Source of the DNA: Pedobacter psychroterrae
GTDB taxonomy: Bacteria > Bacteroidota > Bacteroidia > Sphingobacteriales > Sphingobacteriaceae
DNA: 64,000 bases
Assembly: GCF_004331695.1 (NCBI RefSeq)
Contig: NZ_SJSL01000001.1
Span: 1,612,001 to 1,676,000 of the forward strand
Direction: 5' to 3'
Shown here: piece by piece, positions 28,083 through 39,060 of the stretch
Layout of the letters: each line of letters begins with the position of its first letter
How positions within the stretch are numbered: position 1 is the stretch's first letter
The notes under the pieces: model-generated
Told to the model about the DNA's origin: nothing
The model's database searches: none
What the model saw: the letters and a program-made list of their open reading frames with translations, nothing else
Translations under genes and position numbers: made by a program

Positions 28083-30110
28083 TTATTTGCTGAATTTAAT
28101 TGCCAGGCCTGCATAAAAATTTCGTGACGCAGCGGTATTGTAGTACCTGCCTCCAAATGCGTTGAGGTCATTGCCAAGGCTGTACTTTTGGTTGAGCAGG
28201 TTGTCTGCACCGGCATAGATTTCCACAGGGATATTTCCGATCTTCAGGTTTTGCCATCCGATTTTAGCTTGTGCCAGATGGTATTTCTTTGCATACACGG
28301 TATTGGCATCATTGAGCGGAATGCTTGAAGTGTAATTGTGTTGGATGAAAAGGTAAAACCTGGCTGGCAGTTGGATATCGGCACTACTGATCACCGTATT
28401 CTTTGGGACACCTGTGAGCTCATTTCCTGTATGGTCATTGGTCAGATCGATGTAGTGGTCGAATGTAAAACGGCTCACAGTATAGGCAGATTTAAGTTGG
28501 AGCCGCCTGATCAAACAGCTGTTATTTGTCTCTATGATATTGTAAGAAAATGCTGCCTCCAGTCCGGGTTGTTTGGTACCTCCGGAATTGACAAAATATT
28601 CAGTGCCATTGTCATTAGCACGCCTTACTATTGCGTTTTTAAGGTTGTAGTAAAATGCAGTCAGGTCTATATTTAGTTTGTTGTTTAAAGTCTGGTAGTG
28701 CAGGCCGGTTTCATAGTTCCAGCCCAGTTCAGGCTGCAGGTCTTTATTGATCACATTGTCTGACGACCTTACCTCTAATAGGGTTGGTGGTGAATAGCCT
28801 TTGCTTACAGATGCCCTTAGGGAAAGCTGCTCAGTAGCTAAATAAGAAATTGCAGCTCTTGGCATTAGCTGCGGATCAAAGGTTTTATAATTGTATTTGT
28901 AATAGTTGGCACTTGTTGATAGTTCGACTAGTAATTTTTCTGCAACATCGACGCTTAACTGTGCGTAAGCAAAGTTGGAATTGGCAGCCAGGTTGTCTGA
29001 TGCCTGCAAGGCCCCGGGTACGCCCCGGTTGTTGTCATAATTGTCAAAATCGGTAGTGGTCTTCATGCTTTCCAGACCAATGTTTAACTTCCAATTTGCC
29101 TGTCCGGTGGATTTGCCATATTCCAGATAAGAGCGCACACCAATGGTAAACTCTTTCCTCGTTTCGTAATTGCTAATAAAGGGATTTTTGAAATCTGTGT
29201 AAGAAGAATAAACAGAGATTACATGTTTGAAGTGCTCGCTGATCTGCCAGTTATTTGAAAGGCCTCCAAATAGCGTCTTGCTGTAGATGCCTGCCTTTTG
29301 CTCGATAGCACTTTTTGCAGCACCTGCAGCTGGTCTGGATAAGCGTGGGTTTGCGGCATATTGTGCTTCGTTTAAACCTCCGGGAGTATTATAGTGAAGA
29401 TCGGAGTAGAAAGCCAGCGCTTTTAAGCTTGCGTTGGGCAGGTAATTCCATTGATGAGCTGTCTGAAAGAATTTTCTCTTCATACCGCTATGATCACGGT
29501 AACCGTCGCTTCTCTGAAAGGCCTGGGTGATATTAAAGGAATATTTATCTGACTGCTTATTTAAGCTCAGGTTTTCGCGAAACGCGCCAAATGAACCTCC
29601 TTCAAGATTTAGTTTGATCAGGTTACTTTCGGGCAGGCTGCCTTCGGGTTGTAGCAATACTACCCCTGCAGAATTAGCGCCATATATACTACCCTGCGGG
29701 CCTTTCAGTACCTGCAGCTGCGATACTGCCGAAACATCGACGGCATTGAGGTAGCTATTGCCACTTGCATCCGTGAGTGGAAAATCACCATAGTAGATCT
29801 TAACATTCCGGATGCCAAAAGGTGACCTGAGCAAACTTCCCCTGATCGACAAGCGATAACTACCTGGCGACCGTTCTTCCATACGGATACCCGGTATTGT
29901 ATTTGCGACGGCAACAAATGAATTGCCGGGTTGTTTGTCAAGGATTGCTTTGTCAACCAGACCGACGGTTCCAGTTGCCCTGATTAATGGCTGCTGGGCA
30001 AAATAAGGCTTGATGATGACTTCATTTAGTTTCTTTATGGTATCCTGCACAGTTTGTGCTTTACTTGTAAGGGCCGTCAATAACAGGCAGGCCGTGAAAA
30101 TCTTCTTCAT
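28083..30110 (-). CDS. TonB-dependent receptor
   Basis: 675-aa outer-membrane active transporter. A signal peptide (1-18) is followed directly by a TonB-box-like stretch (LNEVIIKPYF), a plug domain with IRGSLLRSPFGIRNVKIYYGDFPLTDASG and LQVLKGPQGSIYGANSAGVVLL, and a 22-strand-type barrel ending in a terminal aromatic strand (NFYAGLAIKF). No carboxypeptidase-like N-terminal domain, so it resembles FecA/CirA-like siderophore or cofactor receptors more than SusC. TAGCTTTG on the minus strand (30125-30118) is a possible -7 element almost at the start codon. Directly upstream of the ThuA gene. Confidence 0.93.
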   Translation of the reverse strand: MKKIFTACLLLTALTSKAQTVQDTIKKLNEVIIKPYFAQQPLIRATGTVGLVDKAILDKQPGNSFVAVANTIPGIRMEERSPGSYRLSIRGSLLRSPFGIRNVKIYYGDFPLTDASGNSYLNAVDVSAVSQLQVLKGPQGSIYGANSAGVVLLQPEGSLPESNLIKLNLEGGSFGAFRENLSLNKQSDKYSFNITQAFQRSDGYRDHSGMKRKFFQTAHQWNYLPNASLKALAFYSDLHYNTPGGLNEAQYAANPRLSRPAAGAAKSAIEQKAGIYSKTLFGGLSNNWQISEHFKHVISVYSSYTDFKNPFISNYETRKEFTIGVRSYLEYGKSTGQANWKLNIGLESMKTTTDFDNYDNNRGVPGALQASDNLAANSNFAYAQLSVDVAEKLLVELSTSANYYKYNYKTFDPQLMPRAAISYLATEQLSLRASVSKGYSPPTLLEVRSSDNVINKDLQPELGWNYETGLHYQTLNNKLNIDLTAFYYNLKNAIVRRANDNGTEYFVNSGGTKQPGLEAAFSYNIIETNNSCLIRRLQLKSAYTVSRFTFDHYIDLTNDHTGNELTGVPKNTVISSADIQLPARFYLFIQHNYTSSIPLNDANTVYAKKYHLAQAKIGWQNLKIGNIPVEIYAGADNLLNQKYSLGNDLNAFGGRYYNTAASRNFYAGLAIKFSK

Positions 30111-30159
30111 GTTAACCCAAAGCTAAAGTTAAAGAGCCAGATTTTATGCGTGTATCATG

Positions 30160-32874
30160 CTATTTACTTTTGTAGATGTTCAACTTATACTGAAAATTGA
30201 GTAAGAAATAGCGCTTTAAGATCTCTCCTTCTGAAATGTTTACAGAATTATTGTTGGCATACCTGTATACGGAGATATTTTGGTCAAATAGATCATAGAC
30301 TGAAAGCTTCAACTGGCCTCTGTCTTTTTTTAGCATTAGCACAGAGACTGCCAGGTTCAGGATATTGGCTGTCTTTTGAAACCCATTTGAGATTTGGGGA
30401 TTGTAGCTATAAGCATAACGGCCGTCAAGAATGATACTTTTAGGCCACTTTAAGCTTACGTCGGCACTTAGCGTATGGGTGTAAGTGTTGACAGATTTGT
30501 AATCAACCTCCTGGTAGGTAGTGATGGTGTTGTTAAGGTTGTACTTGGTGTTGATGCTGATCAACTCATTGTAGTTGAAATTGACGCCCTGGCCCAAAGT
30601 TACATAGTAGGTATTCCGGGTGCCTTCGTCTGCATTGAGGAAAAAGGCGCTGTGTTCAAAATTTCCATACAGAGATGCATTTAATCCGACTTGCCAGTTC
30701 TGTGATTTTTTAAACTGCTTGCCGATATTGCCTGAAAAATAGGTGCGCAGGCCACCATTTCTGTTGACACTGGTAGAAGTGGTGACACCATTGGCATCGA
30801 TGGTAGTTTTCTGGACAATATTGTTGTCAGAGATCGTTATCCCAGTATATGCATTGATATTGAACTGCTTGCTGTGGTTATATTTATAAATGTTGGCTTC
30901 CACATTGTGGCGGCGGCCTGGTTTCAGATCGGGATTGCCTATGGATTTATAGAGCTGGCCATATTCTCTGACAATGGGCTGCATCTGATCGATCTGAGGG
31001 AGTTCAATGCTTTGACTGTAGCCGATGCCATAGCTATCGCCGTCGATTTTCAGGGAGGGGAAGAAATTGAGGTATTTGCCGTAAATATCGGCCACGTCAT
31101 TGCTGAATTTATTTCTTACATGCTGCAGCTCTGCGTTTATGCCTGCCCTTAGGGTAAACTTGTCGCTAAACTTGTAACTGAACTGTGGCCCCAGGCTTTG
31201 TATAAATGTATACCTGGTAAGCGATGAACTTTGATTGGGGAGCAGGACGCTGTAGGTGCCAGATTGCAGACTTTTCTCGTAGGTGAATAATTGATTGGAG
31301 TTGTCGGAATAGCTGGTATTCGTGTTGACTTCAGCAGTGAGTTTCTTGTTGAGCGGTCTGGTGTAATTAAGGCCCAGATTTGCCGAACTTTCTCTAATGT
31401 CTTTGTCTGCATAGCGGTCCTGTATCTCAGAATTAATAGCGCTGATATAGGAGGTAAGGTTGCTGTACTGATAATTATCGGCTAGTGCTTTGTTTAGTGT
31501 AATACTATGGTTGAAATTCATGCTTTCACCATAATGCTTGAGCCTGCGGTAGTAATCAAAACGGTGACTGAAGTTGCGCCCTGTTCCATTGTCTGTATTG
31601 TCACTCGTATTGTCATTGAGCTTCGGAGTTTGGGAATTGAATGAACTGTTTACACTGTTTAAGGTGTTTTGATCAAGATTATAATCAAATTTAGGTTCAT
31701 ATCTGAACCTCGTCAGGGTATCTGGATTCCACTCCACCAAGCCATTTATTGCATGTTTTTTATTGTCGTATATACCCTGGTAATTAGATAAAGAGGTCAA
31801 CTTGGTTTCTGGCAAAGTTTGTTCTTCAAATGAATTTCCGGTGCTTCTGGTGACATTGTTTGTATAGAAATACATGAGGTTCATCTTTAATTTTTGGCCG
31901 TAATCGTTATTGATATTGAAACCGGCAGATTTTACTTCTTCCAGGCCTCCCCATCCCCTGCCACCAAACGTGCCGTCCCAGATCTGACTTCCTCCAGACC
32001 GGCCGAAACCACCCATGTTGTAAAGCTCATCTGCAGTAAACCCTGTTTTATTTAGGTTGTTGCCAAGAGCAATCAGGCTGACCTGCAGGGTATCCCTGAA
32101 GTTGCTGATAATCCCGCCTGCTTCATACCTGTCCCTGGTACCGCCACCTCCATTGATCTTTGCGAGTGTGCTCTTTTTGATTTTACTCTTGAGTTTGAGG
32201 TTGATGATCTTGTTGACCTTAGTTGAGCTGATCTTATGATCGGGGTCATTTTCACGGTCGTCATACACCTGGATTTTATCAATCATATCTGCATCGAGGT
32301 TCTTAGTGGCCACTTTAGGATCTGACCCAAAGAATTGCTTTCCGTCAATCAATAATTTGCTGATCGCTTTTCCATTTACCTCAATGGAGCCATCATTGTT
32401 GACCTGCACGCCGGGAAGTTTCCTTAGTAATTCTTCTACCACTGCATTTGGCCTTGTTTTGAAAGCCTCGGTGTTAAATTCAATTGTATCTTTTTTTATA
32501 ACTACTGGTGATCTTTCGCCGTGTATGACCACTTCGTCCAGGCTTTTTCCTGAGATGAGTACCTGTCCAAAATCCTTTGTCTCACCTGCTTTCAAGTCAA
32601 GGATTTTCCGGATGGTATTGTAGCCTATATAAGAGATGATGAGTTTTGTAGCCCTGTCTGACGGAATGCCACTTAGCTTAAAGCCTCCGGTTTTATCTGT
32701 CAGCGTATAGGATATGAGCGTAGTGTCCTTTGCGTTTACTACAGCTACTGTAGCGTATTCCAATGGTGCTTTGCTGGCAGAATCAGCAAGGATGCCCTTA
32801 ATAGAAACCTTATTTTGAGCGTATGAGCCAACAGCTAAGAATATTAGCAGGAGGGAAGCGGTAATTTTTTGCAT
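30160..32874 (-). CDS. Outer-membrane beta-barrel protein with carboxypeptidase-like domain (OMP_b-brl_3 / TonB-receptor-like)
   Basis: 904-aa protein with a signal peptide (1-19), a carboxypeptidase-regulatory-like domain (VSIKGILADSASKAPLEYATV, about 23-43), a plug-like region (VEELLRKLPGVQVNNDGSI, LIDGKQFFGSDP, MIDKIQVYDDREND) and a long OMP_b-brl_3 barrel. It is paralogous in layout to the 946-aa barrel at 22083-24923. No SusD partner. Ligand unknown; related Bacteroidota proteins are often linked with peptide or metal uptake but this is inference. It ends 49 bp before the 675-aa receptor gene on the same strand and may head a four-gene unit. Confidence 0.88.
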   Translation of the reverse strand: MQKITASLLLIFLAVGSYAQNKVSIKGILADSASKAPLEYATVAVVNAKDTTLISYTLTDKTGGFKLSGIPSDRATKLIISYIGYNTIRKILDLKAGETKDFGQVLISGKSLDEVVIHGERSPVVIKKDTIEFNTEAFKTRPNAVVEELLRKLPGVQVNNDGSIEVNGKAISKLLIDGKQFFGSDPKVATKNLDADMIDKIQVYDDRENDPDHKISSTKVNKIINLKLKSKIKKSTLAKINGGGGTRDRYEAGGIISNFRDTLQVSLIALGNNLNKTGFTADELYNMGGFGRSGGSQIWDGTFGGRGWGGLEEVKSAGFNINNDYGQKLKMNLMYFYTNNVTRSTGNSFEEQTLPETKLTSLSNYQGIYDNKKHAINGLVEWNPDTLTRFRYEPKFDYNLDQNTLNSVNSSFNSQTPKLNDNTSDNTDNGTGRNFSHRFDYYRRLKHYGESMNFNHSITLNKALADNYQYSNLTSYISAINSEIQDRYADKDIRESSANLGLNYTRPLNKKLTAEVNTNTSYSDNSNQLFTYEKSLQSGTYSVLLPNQSSSLTRYTFIQSLGPQFSYKFSDKFTLRAGINAELQHVRNKFSNDVADIYGKYLNFFPSLKIDGDSYGIGYSQSIELPQIDQMQPIVREYGQLYKSIGNPDLKPGRRHNVEANIYKYNHSKQFNINAYTGITISDNNIVQKTTIDANGVTTSTSVNRNGGLRTYFSGNIGKQFKKSQNWQVGLNASLYGNFEHSAFFLNADEGTRNTYYVTLGQGVNFNYNELISINTKYNLNNTITTYQEVDYKSVNTYTHTLSADVSLKWPKSIILDGRYAYSYNPQISNGFQKTANILNLAVSVLMLKKDRGQLKLSVYDLFDQNISVYRYANNNSVNISEGEILKRYFLLNFQYKLNIYKSK

Positions 32875-33090
32875 AGATTGGAGAGCGGTACTGACCGTTT
32901 TATAAATATTTGGTTTTATCTGACAAGGATCGGGATTTTAATGATGTAGTGTTGTTAATGTAATGTTAAAATTTGCCTGATGAATGTTAAAAAAACAAAT
33001 ATGCTAAACTAAGTAGGCGGATATAATTTATTAAATTCATCTGTTTATCCTATCTTTAGGCGATTTTAACCAAAAGCAAGTTTATCATAA

Positions 33091-35358
<2,268 letters not shown>

Positions 35359-35377
35359 AGGTCAGTTTAAACGATTG

Positions 35378-35410
35378 AAAAGCCCATTTGCTATTGCATT
35401 TGGGTTTTTT
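35378..35410 (+). terminator. Terminator after icd
   Basis: CCC A TT TGC pairs with GCA TT TGGG, leaving a 2 by 2 internal mismatch, around loop TATT, and is followed by six T at 35405-35410. Confidence 0.55.
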
Positions 35411-35482
35411 GGCTTTCAGGCCTTTTTTAACTCAAACAAATGCTGATTTGATACTGTTATACTGCTATAAAATGTAACGGTT

Positions 35483-35917
35483 ATGAGCACAAACGACAAC
35501 AAGCCTGCAACAAACAAAGTGGCAACTGATAAACTGCATAACTCTGATCTGGGAGAGACCATAGATTTTAATAACCTTTCTTTTGATGAGGATAAAAATA
35601 CTTTTGAGGTAGATGTGAAGGGTCCTGATAAAGATTATGATCATCCATTTCCATATGAAACACCTTCTGATAATGGAGCTGACTTTAATTCTGACTATGA
35701 TGAGGCCAATCCTTATATCGGCGATGAATATACAAAGAGGGAAAACAAGATAGAAGGAGGACTGGACGCTGTAGGGATGCACATTGACAATGGTGAAATT
35801 GTAGCCGTTGACCCTGAAGATGAGCTATTGGCACGTACGCCGGAAGACGAAAGAACAGATCTGGATGAGGAAGGCTACCCAGTTAATGACCAGCCGGATA
35901 AACCGGTCAGGAGTTAA
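35483..35917 (+). CDS. Acidic hypothetical protein
   Basis: 144-aa very acidic protein rich in Asp and Glu, without signal peptide or membrane segments. Most of it looks disordered; short blocks such as DEANPYIGDEYTKRENKIEGGLDA and EDERTDLDEEGYPV carry the regular spacing of a conserved small family. I do not recognise it. The start has no clear ribosome-binding site but is the first ATG in frame. Its last 11 bases overlap the 3' end of the convergent dnaX gene. Confidence 0.6.
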   Translation: MSTNDNKPATNKVATDKLHNSDLGETIDFNNLSFDEDKNTFEVDVKGPDKDYDHPFPYETPSDNGADFNSDYDEANPYIGDEYTKRENKIEGGLDAVGMHIDNGEIVAVDPEDELLARTPEDERTDLDEEGYPVNDQPDKPVRS

Positions 35918-37730
35918 CCTCGAGGTTGAACCTTTTGCGCATTTCTTCCAGCTTTGGGTTCTTTTCTATGAGATATTGATACTTTTCGGTATTGGTATAT
36001 AGACGGTTTACGATGGTCCGGGCCACTTGTTTGGCTTTGATAGTTATATTAAAGTTTCGAAGGCTAGGTCGTAAGAAATTAAGCAGGTCAATTAATTCTT
36101 CCTGGAGCTGCTGCTCTTGAATCTTATGTTCTACGTGGACAATGATCAGTTCGGGTGTCTCCAGTATAGGCTCAGAGGCTGTCAGTATCGTATACACATT
36201 TATTTTTCCATCCTCTTTAGCTTTTTCGGCATATTGTTTCCAAAGCGATAAAAATTTTTCAGCAGTAAAAGCTTCTTTCGCATCACCAGTAATGAATTTG
36301 GGTTCGTTGTCATCCTGGCCACTGGCTTTACGTTCAAGATCGGTTAAAGAGGGTATCATGAATCCAACATTTGGAACGGTGATTTGCTTAATAGCAATTT
36401 TTCCTGTTGGTGCAGTGCTGCCAGATGGTGGCGTAAGGGGGATATTCCTGGTAAAATCACCTGTTGATGTCTCAGGTGCTTTTGGTTCTGGTTTTGTTTC
36501 GTTTATTAGGGGCTTTTCTATCGGAATAGCTCCGGGTTGCTGGGTATTCGCAGTTCCTTCGGAACTTACACTAGTTTTTTTTTTAATCTGCTCTTGGTCA
36601 GTTGTAGTATTATCAGGCTGTTGGGATAATTGCAGAACAGATGGGATATGACACATTTTGATCAATGCCAACTCTACTTGTAACCGCTGATTTTTGCTGT
36701 TTTTGTAATTCAGGTCGCATTGATTGGCGAGATTGAGTGCGGTTAGTATAAATGAAACCGGTGTCTGCTGACTTTGACTTATATATTTTTGCCGGATGTT
36801 TTCACTGACCTCCAATAGCTTCATGGTCTGTGGGTCTTTTGCTACCAGCAAATTGCGAAGGTGACTTGCCAGGCCATTTATGAAATGGTTACCATCAAAT
36901 CCATTATTTAATATTTCATCAAATAAAAGCAGCGTATTGCTTACGTCTATAAAAGTAAGATGTTGTATCAATTTGAAATAATAGTCGTAATCGAGGATGT
37001 TGAGATTGTCGATCACAGATTTATAAGTCAGGTTTTTGTTGGTATAACTTACAATCTGATCGAACATAGAGAGTGCATCTCTAAGGCCGCCATCAGCCTT
37101 CTGTGCAATAATGTGCAATCCATCGGCTTCTACTGCAATGTTTTCGCGCTGCGCGATCTTGTTAAGGTGGTTGGCAATGTCATCTACCTGAATTCGGTTG
37201 AAATCGAAAATCTGACATCTGGATAAAATAGTAGGCAGGATCTTGTGTTTTTCAGTAGTAGCCAATATAAATATGGCATAGGAAGGAGGCTCTTCAAGCG
37301 TTTTTAGAAATGCATTGAAGGCATTTGCTGAGAGCATGTGTACCTCATCTATGATGTAGATCTTATATTTTCCTGCCTGTGGCGGTATACGCACCTGTTC
37401 AATTAAGCTGCGGATATCATCTACTGAATTATTTGAGGCGGCATCAAGTTCATGAAAGTTGAATGAATGGCCTGTTTGGAACGAGATACATGAGTCACAT
37501 TTGCCACATGCTTCCTGTTCTGCTGTAAGGTTAGTACAGTTGATTGTTTTGGAAAGTATACGTGCGCAGGTAGTTTTACCAACACCACGAGGCCCGCAAA
37601 ATAAAAATGCCTGTGCGAGCTGGTTATTTTTGATGGCATTTTTTAAAGTACCTGTAATGTGGTGCTGTCCAACAACGGTCTCAAACGTTGCCGGGCGGTA
37701 CTTACGGGCCGATACTATAAAATTTTCCAT
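35907..37730 (-). CDS. dnaX: DNA polymerase III subunit gamma/tau
   Basis: Clamp-loader ATPase. The 607-aa protein has domain I with Walker A GPRGVGKTT (47-55), zinc-binding cysteines (Cys65 and the cluster C75, C78, C81 in ACGKCDSC), Walker B IYIIDEVHM (125-133) and sensor LATTEKHK; domain III ends at about residue 365. A Pro-, Thr- and Gln-rich linker and a C-terminal tau region follow. At codons 383-385, exactly where the conserved gamma part ends, is a run of ten A in the coding strand; shifting either way reaches a stop within two codons (see the separate entry). The 3' end overlaps an acidic unknown gene. Confidence 0.97.
   Translation of the reverse strand: MENFIVSARKYRPATFETVVGQHHITGTLKNAIKNNQLAQAFLFCGPRGVGKTTCARILSKTINCTNLTAEQEACGKCDSCISFQTGHSFNFHELDAASNNSVDDIRSLIEQVRIPPQAGKYKIYIIDEVHMLSANAFNAFLKTLEEPPSYAIFILATTEKHKILPTILSRCQIFDFNRIQVDDIANHLNKIAQRENIAVEADGLHIIAQKADGGLRDALSMFDQIVSYTNKNLTYKSVIDNLNILDYDYYFKLIQHLTFIDVSNTLLLFDEILNNGFDGNHFINGLASHLRNLLVAKDPQTMKLLEVSENIRQKYISQSQQTPVSFILTALNLANQCDLNYKNSKNQRLQVELALIKMCHIPSVLQLSQQPDNTTTDQEQIKKKTSVSSEGTANTQQPGAIPIEKPLINETKPEPKAPETSTGDFTRNIPLTPPSGSTAPTGKIAIKQITVPNVGFMIPSLTDLERKASGQDDNEPKFITGDAKEAFTAEKFLSLWKQYAEKAKEDGKINVYTILTASEPILETPELIIVHVEHKIQEQQLQEELIDLLNFLRPSLRNFNITIKAKQVARTIVNRLYTNTEKYQYLIEKNPKLEEMRKRFNLEVNS
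36573..36584 (-). promoter_or_regulatory. Candidate programmed slippage site in dnaX
   Basis: The coding strand has A10 at 36584-36575, read as AAA AAA AAA ACT (Lys-Lys-Lys-Thr, residues 383-386). One extra A, or a -1 frameshift, gives AAA AAA AAA AAC TAG: stop after 386 residues. One A fewer, or +1, gives AAA AAA AAA CTA GTG TAA: stop after 387 residues. Known dnaX genes use A-rich slippery sites (E. coli by ribosomal frameshift, Thermus by transcription slippage on A9) to make gamma beside tau. Use here is inference. Confidence 0.65.
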
Positions 37731-37883
37731 TCGCCAACGAAATTAGAAATTTTTTAGCTAGCTATAGGAGTTTGTGGAAAATAAATCGTCCATTGCGGAA
37801 TATAGCGGGTTTGTAACCTCTGTTCAAAGATTGACTGCCGGGATTAATTATCGGTTTTCAAAGCTGTAAACTTTTATTATCTG

Positions 37884-37914
37884 TTTGATAAATAGAATAT
37901 TATTGTTACTTTTG
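37884..37914 (+). promoter_or_regulatory. Consensus promoter of the rpsF-rpsR-rplI operon
   Basis: TTTG (37884-37887), a 19-bp spacer and TACTTTTG (37907-37914), both exact. The 39-nt leader that follows contains a small CCGC/GCGG hairpin (37919-37933), which could serve ribosomal-protein autoregulation. Confidence 0.8.
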
Positions 37915-37959
37915 CAACCCGCAATTAGAGCGGATTAATTAAAAAACAAATAAATAACA

Positions 37960-38319
37960 ATGAATCAGTACGAAACTGTTATCGTTCTAACCCCGTTGTT
38001 GTCAGATGAAGTAGCTAAAGAGGCGATAGCCAAATTTAGCAAGATCATAGCTGACAGCGGAGCCGAAATTGTTCAAGAGGACAATTGGGGTTTGAGAAAA
38101 TTAGCGTATCCGATTGAAAAAAAAGCAAGCGGATTCTTCCACCTTACAGAGTACAAATCTTCAGGTGAATTAATTAGTAAATTAGAATTGGAGCTTAAAC
38201 GCGATGAGCGTGTGCTACGTTTCTTGACCATTAGATTAGACCGTCATGCGGTAGCATATAATGAGAAAAAACGCAGTGGGGCTTTCAATAAAAAACCTAA
38301 AACGGAGGCTGCAGTATAA
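37960..38319 (+). CDS. rpsF: 30S ribosomal protein S6
   Basis: 119-aa protein of the S6 ferredoxin-like fold, binding with S18 to the 16S rRNA central domain. Recognised from the start [16 protein letters not shown], the block [23 protein letters not shown] and the end [16 protein letters not shown]. Ends with a basic, probably disordered tail. First gene of the rpsF-rpsR-rplI operon behind a full-consensus promoter. Its stop overlaps the rpsR start by one base. The ssb or priB gene found between rpsF and rpsR in other phyla is absent here. Confidence 0.97.
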   Translation: MNQYETVIVLTPLLSDEVAKEAIAKFSKIIADSGAEIVQEDNWGLRKLAYPIEKKASGFFHLTEYKSSGELISKLELELKRDERVLRFLTIRLDRHAVAYNEKKRSGAFNKKPKTEAAV

Positions 38320-38582
38320 TGGCAAAGGATCAAATACAATATGTTACTGCTCCAAAAGTGGACGATAACAGAAAGAAGTATTGCCGTTTCAAAAAGAACG
38401 GAATTAAATATATTGATTACAAAGACGCAAATTTCTTATTGAAATTCATCAATGACCAGGGTAAATTATTACCACGCCGTTTAACCGGTACTTCATTGAA
38501 ATTCCAACGTAAAGTGGCTCAAGCGGTAAAACGTGCACGTCACATTGGTTTGTTGCCTTTTGTTGCTGACCAATTAAAATAG
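38319..38582 (+). CDS. rpsR: 30S ribosomal protein S18
   Basis: 87-aa basic protein. It carries the S18 pattern [31 protein letters not shown] and [20 protein letters not shown]. Partner of S6 in the small-subunit platform. The start codon overlaps the rpsF stop (TAATG), so the two are translationally coupled, and rplI follows after 10 bp. Confidence 0.97.
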   Translation: MAKDQIQYVTAPKVDDNRKKYCRFKKNGIKYIDYKDANFLLKFINDQGKLLPRRLTGTSLKFQRKVAQAVKRARHIGLLPFVADQLK

Positions 38583-38592
38583 GAGCTGAGAA

Positions 38593-39036
38593 ATGGAAAT
38601 TATTTTAAAACAAGATATCAAGTCCCTAGGGGAAAAAGATGATATCGTTTCTGTAAAGCCAGGATACGGCCGTAACTACCTGATCCCTCAAGGATTTGGC
38701 CAGTTGGCTACTGCTTCAGCTAAGAAAGTATTAGCAGAAAATTTAAAGCAGGCTGCTTTTAAACAAGATAAAATTAAGAAAGATGCTGAAGGCATTGCGC
38801 AACGTCTTGCTGACGTGAAGCTGTCTATCGGTGCTAAAGCTGGTGAAACAGGTAAGATTTTTGGTGCAGTAAACACTATTATGATTGCTGATGCATTGAA
38901 ACAACAAGGTTTTGATGTTGACCGTCGCCGTATCACTTTCGAAACTGAACCTAAATTTGTTGGTGAATATGTAGCCAACTTAAACTTGCACAAAGAAGTG
39001 AAAGTTAAAGTTCCTTTCGCAGTTGTAGCTGAATAA
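38593..39036 (+). CDS. rplI: 50S ribosomal protein L9
   Basis: 147-aa protein with the classic L9 layout: N-terminal domain with the signature GEKDDIVSVKPGYGRNYLIPQG (about 13-34), a long connecting helix rich in Ala and Lys (about 41-74), and a C-terminal domain with GKIFGAVNT. Binds 23S rRNA near the L1 stalk. Last gene of the operon, 10 bp after rpsR, followed by a strong terminator. Confidence 0.97.
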   Translation: MEIILKQDIKSLGEKDDIVSVKPGYGRNYLIPQGFGQLATASAKKVLAENLKQAAFKQDKIKKDAEGIAQRLADVKLSIGAKAGETGKIFGAVNTIMIADALKQQGFDVDRRRITFETEPKFVGEYVANLNLHKEVKVKVPFAVVAE

Positions 39037-39060
39037 TAACAAACTCTTGTTAACAAGATG

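Noticed and set aside
36142..36651. Plus-strand frame of 169 codons
   Set aside because: Antisense to the dnaX linker and tau region; composition mirrors dnaX codons and no motif is present.
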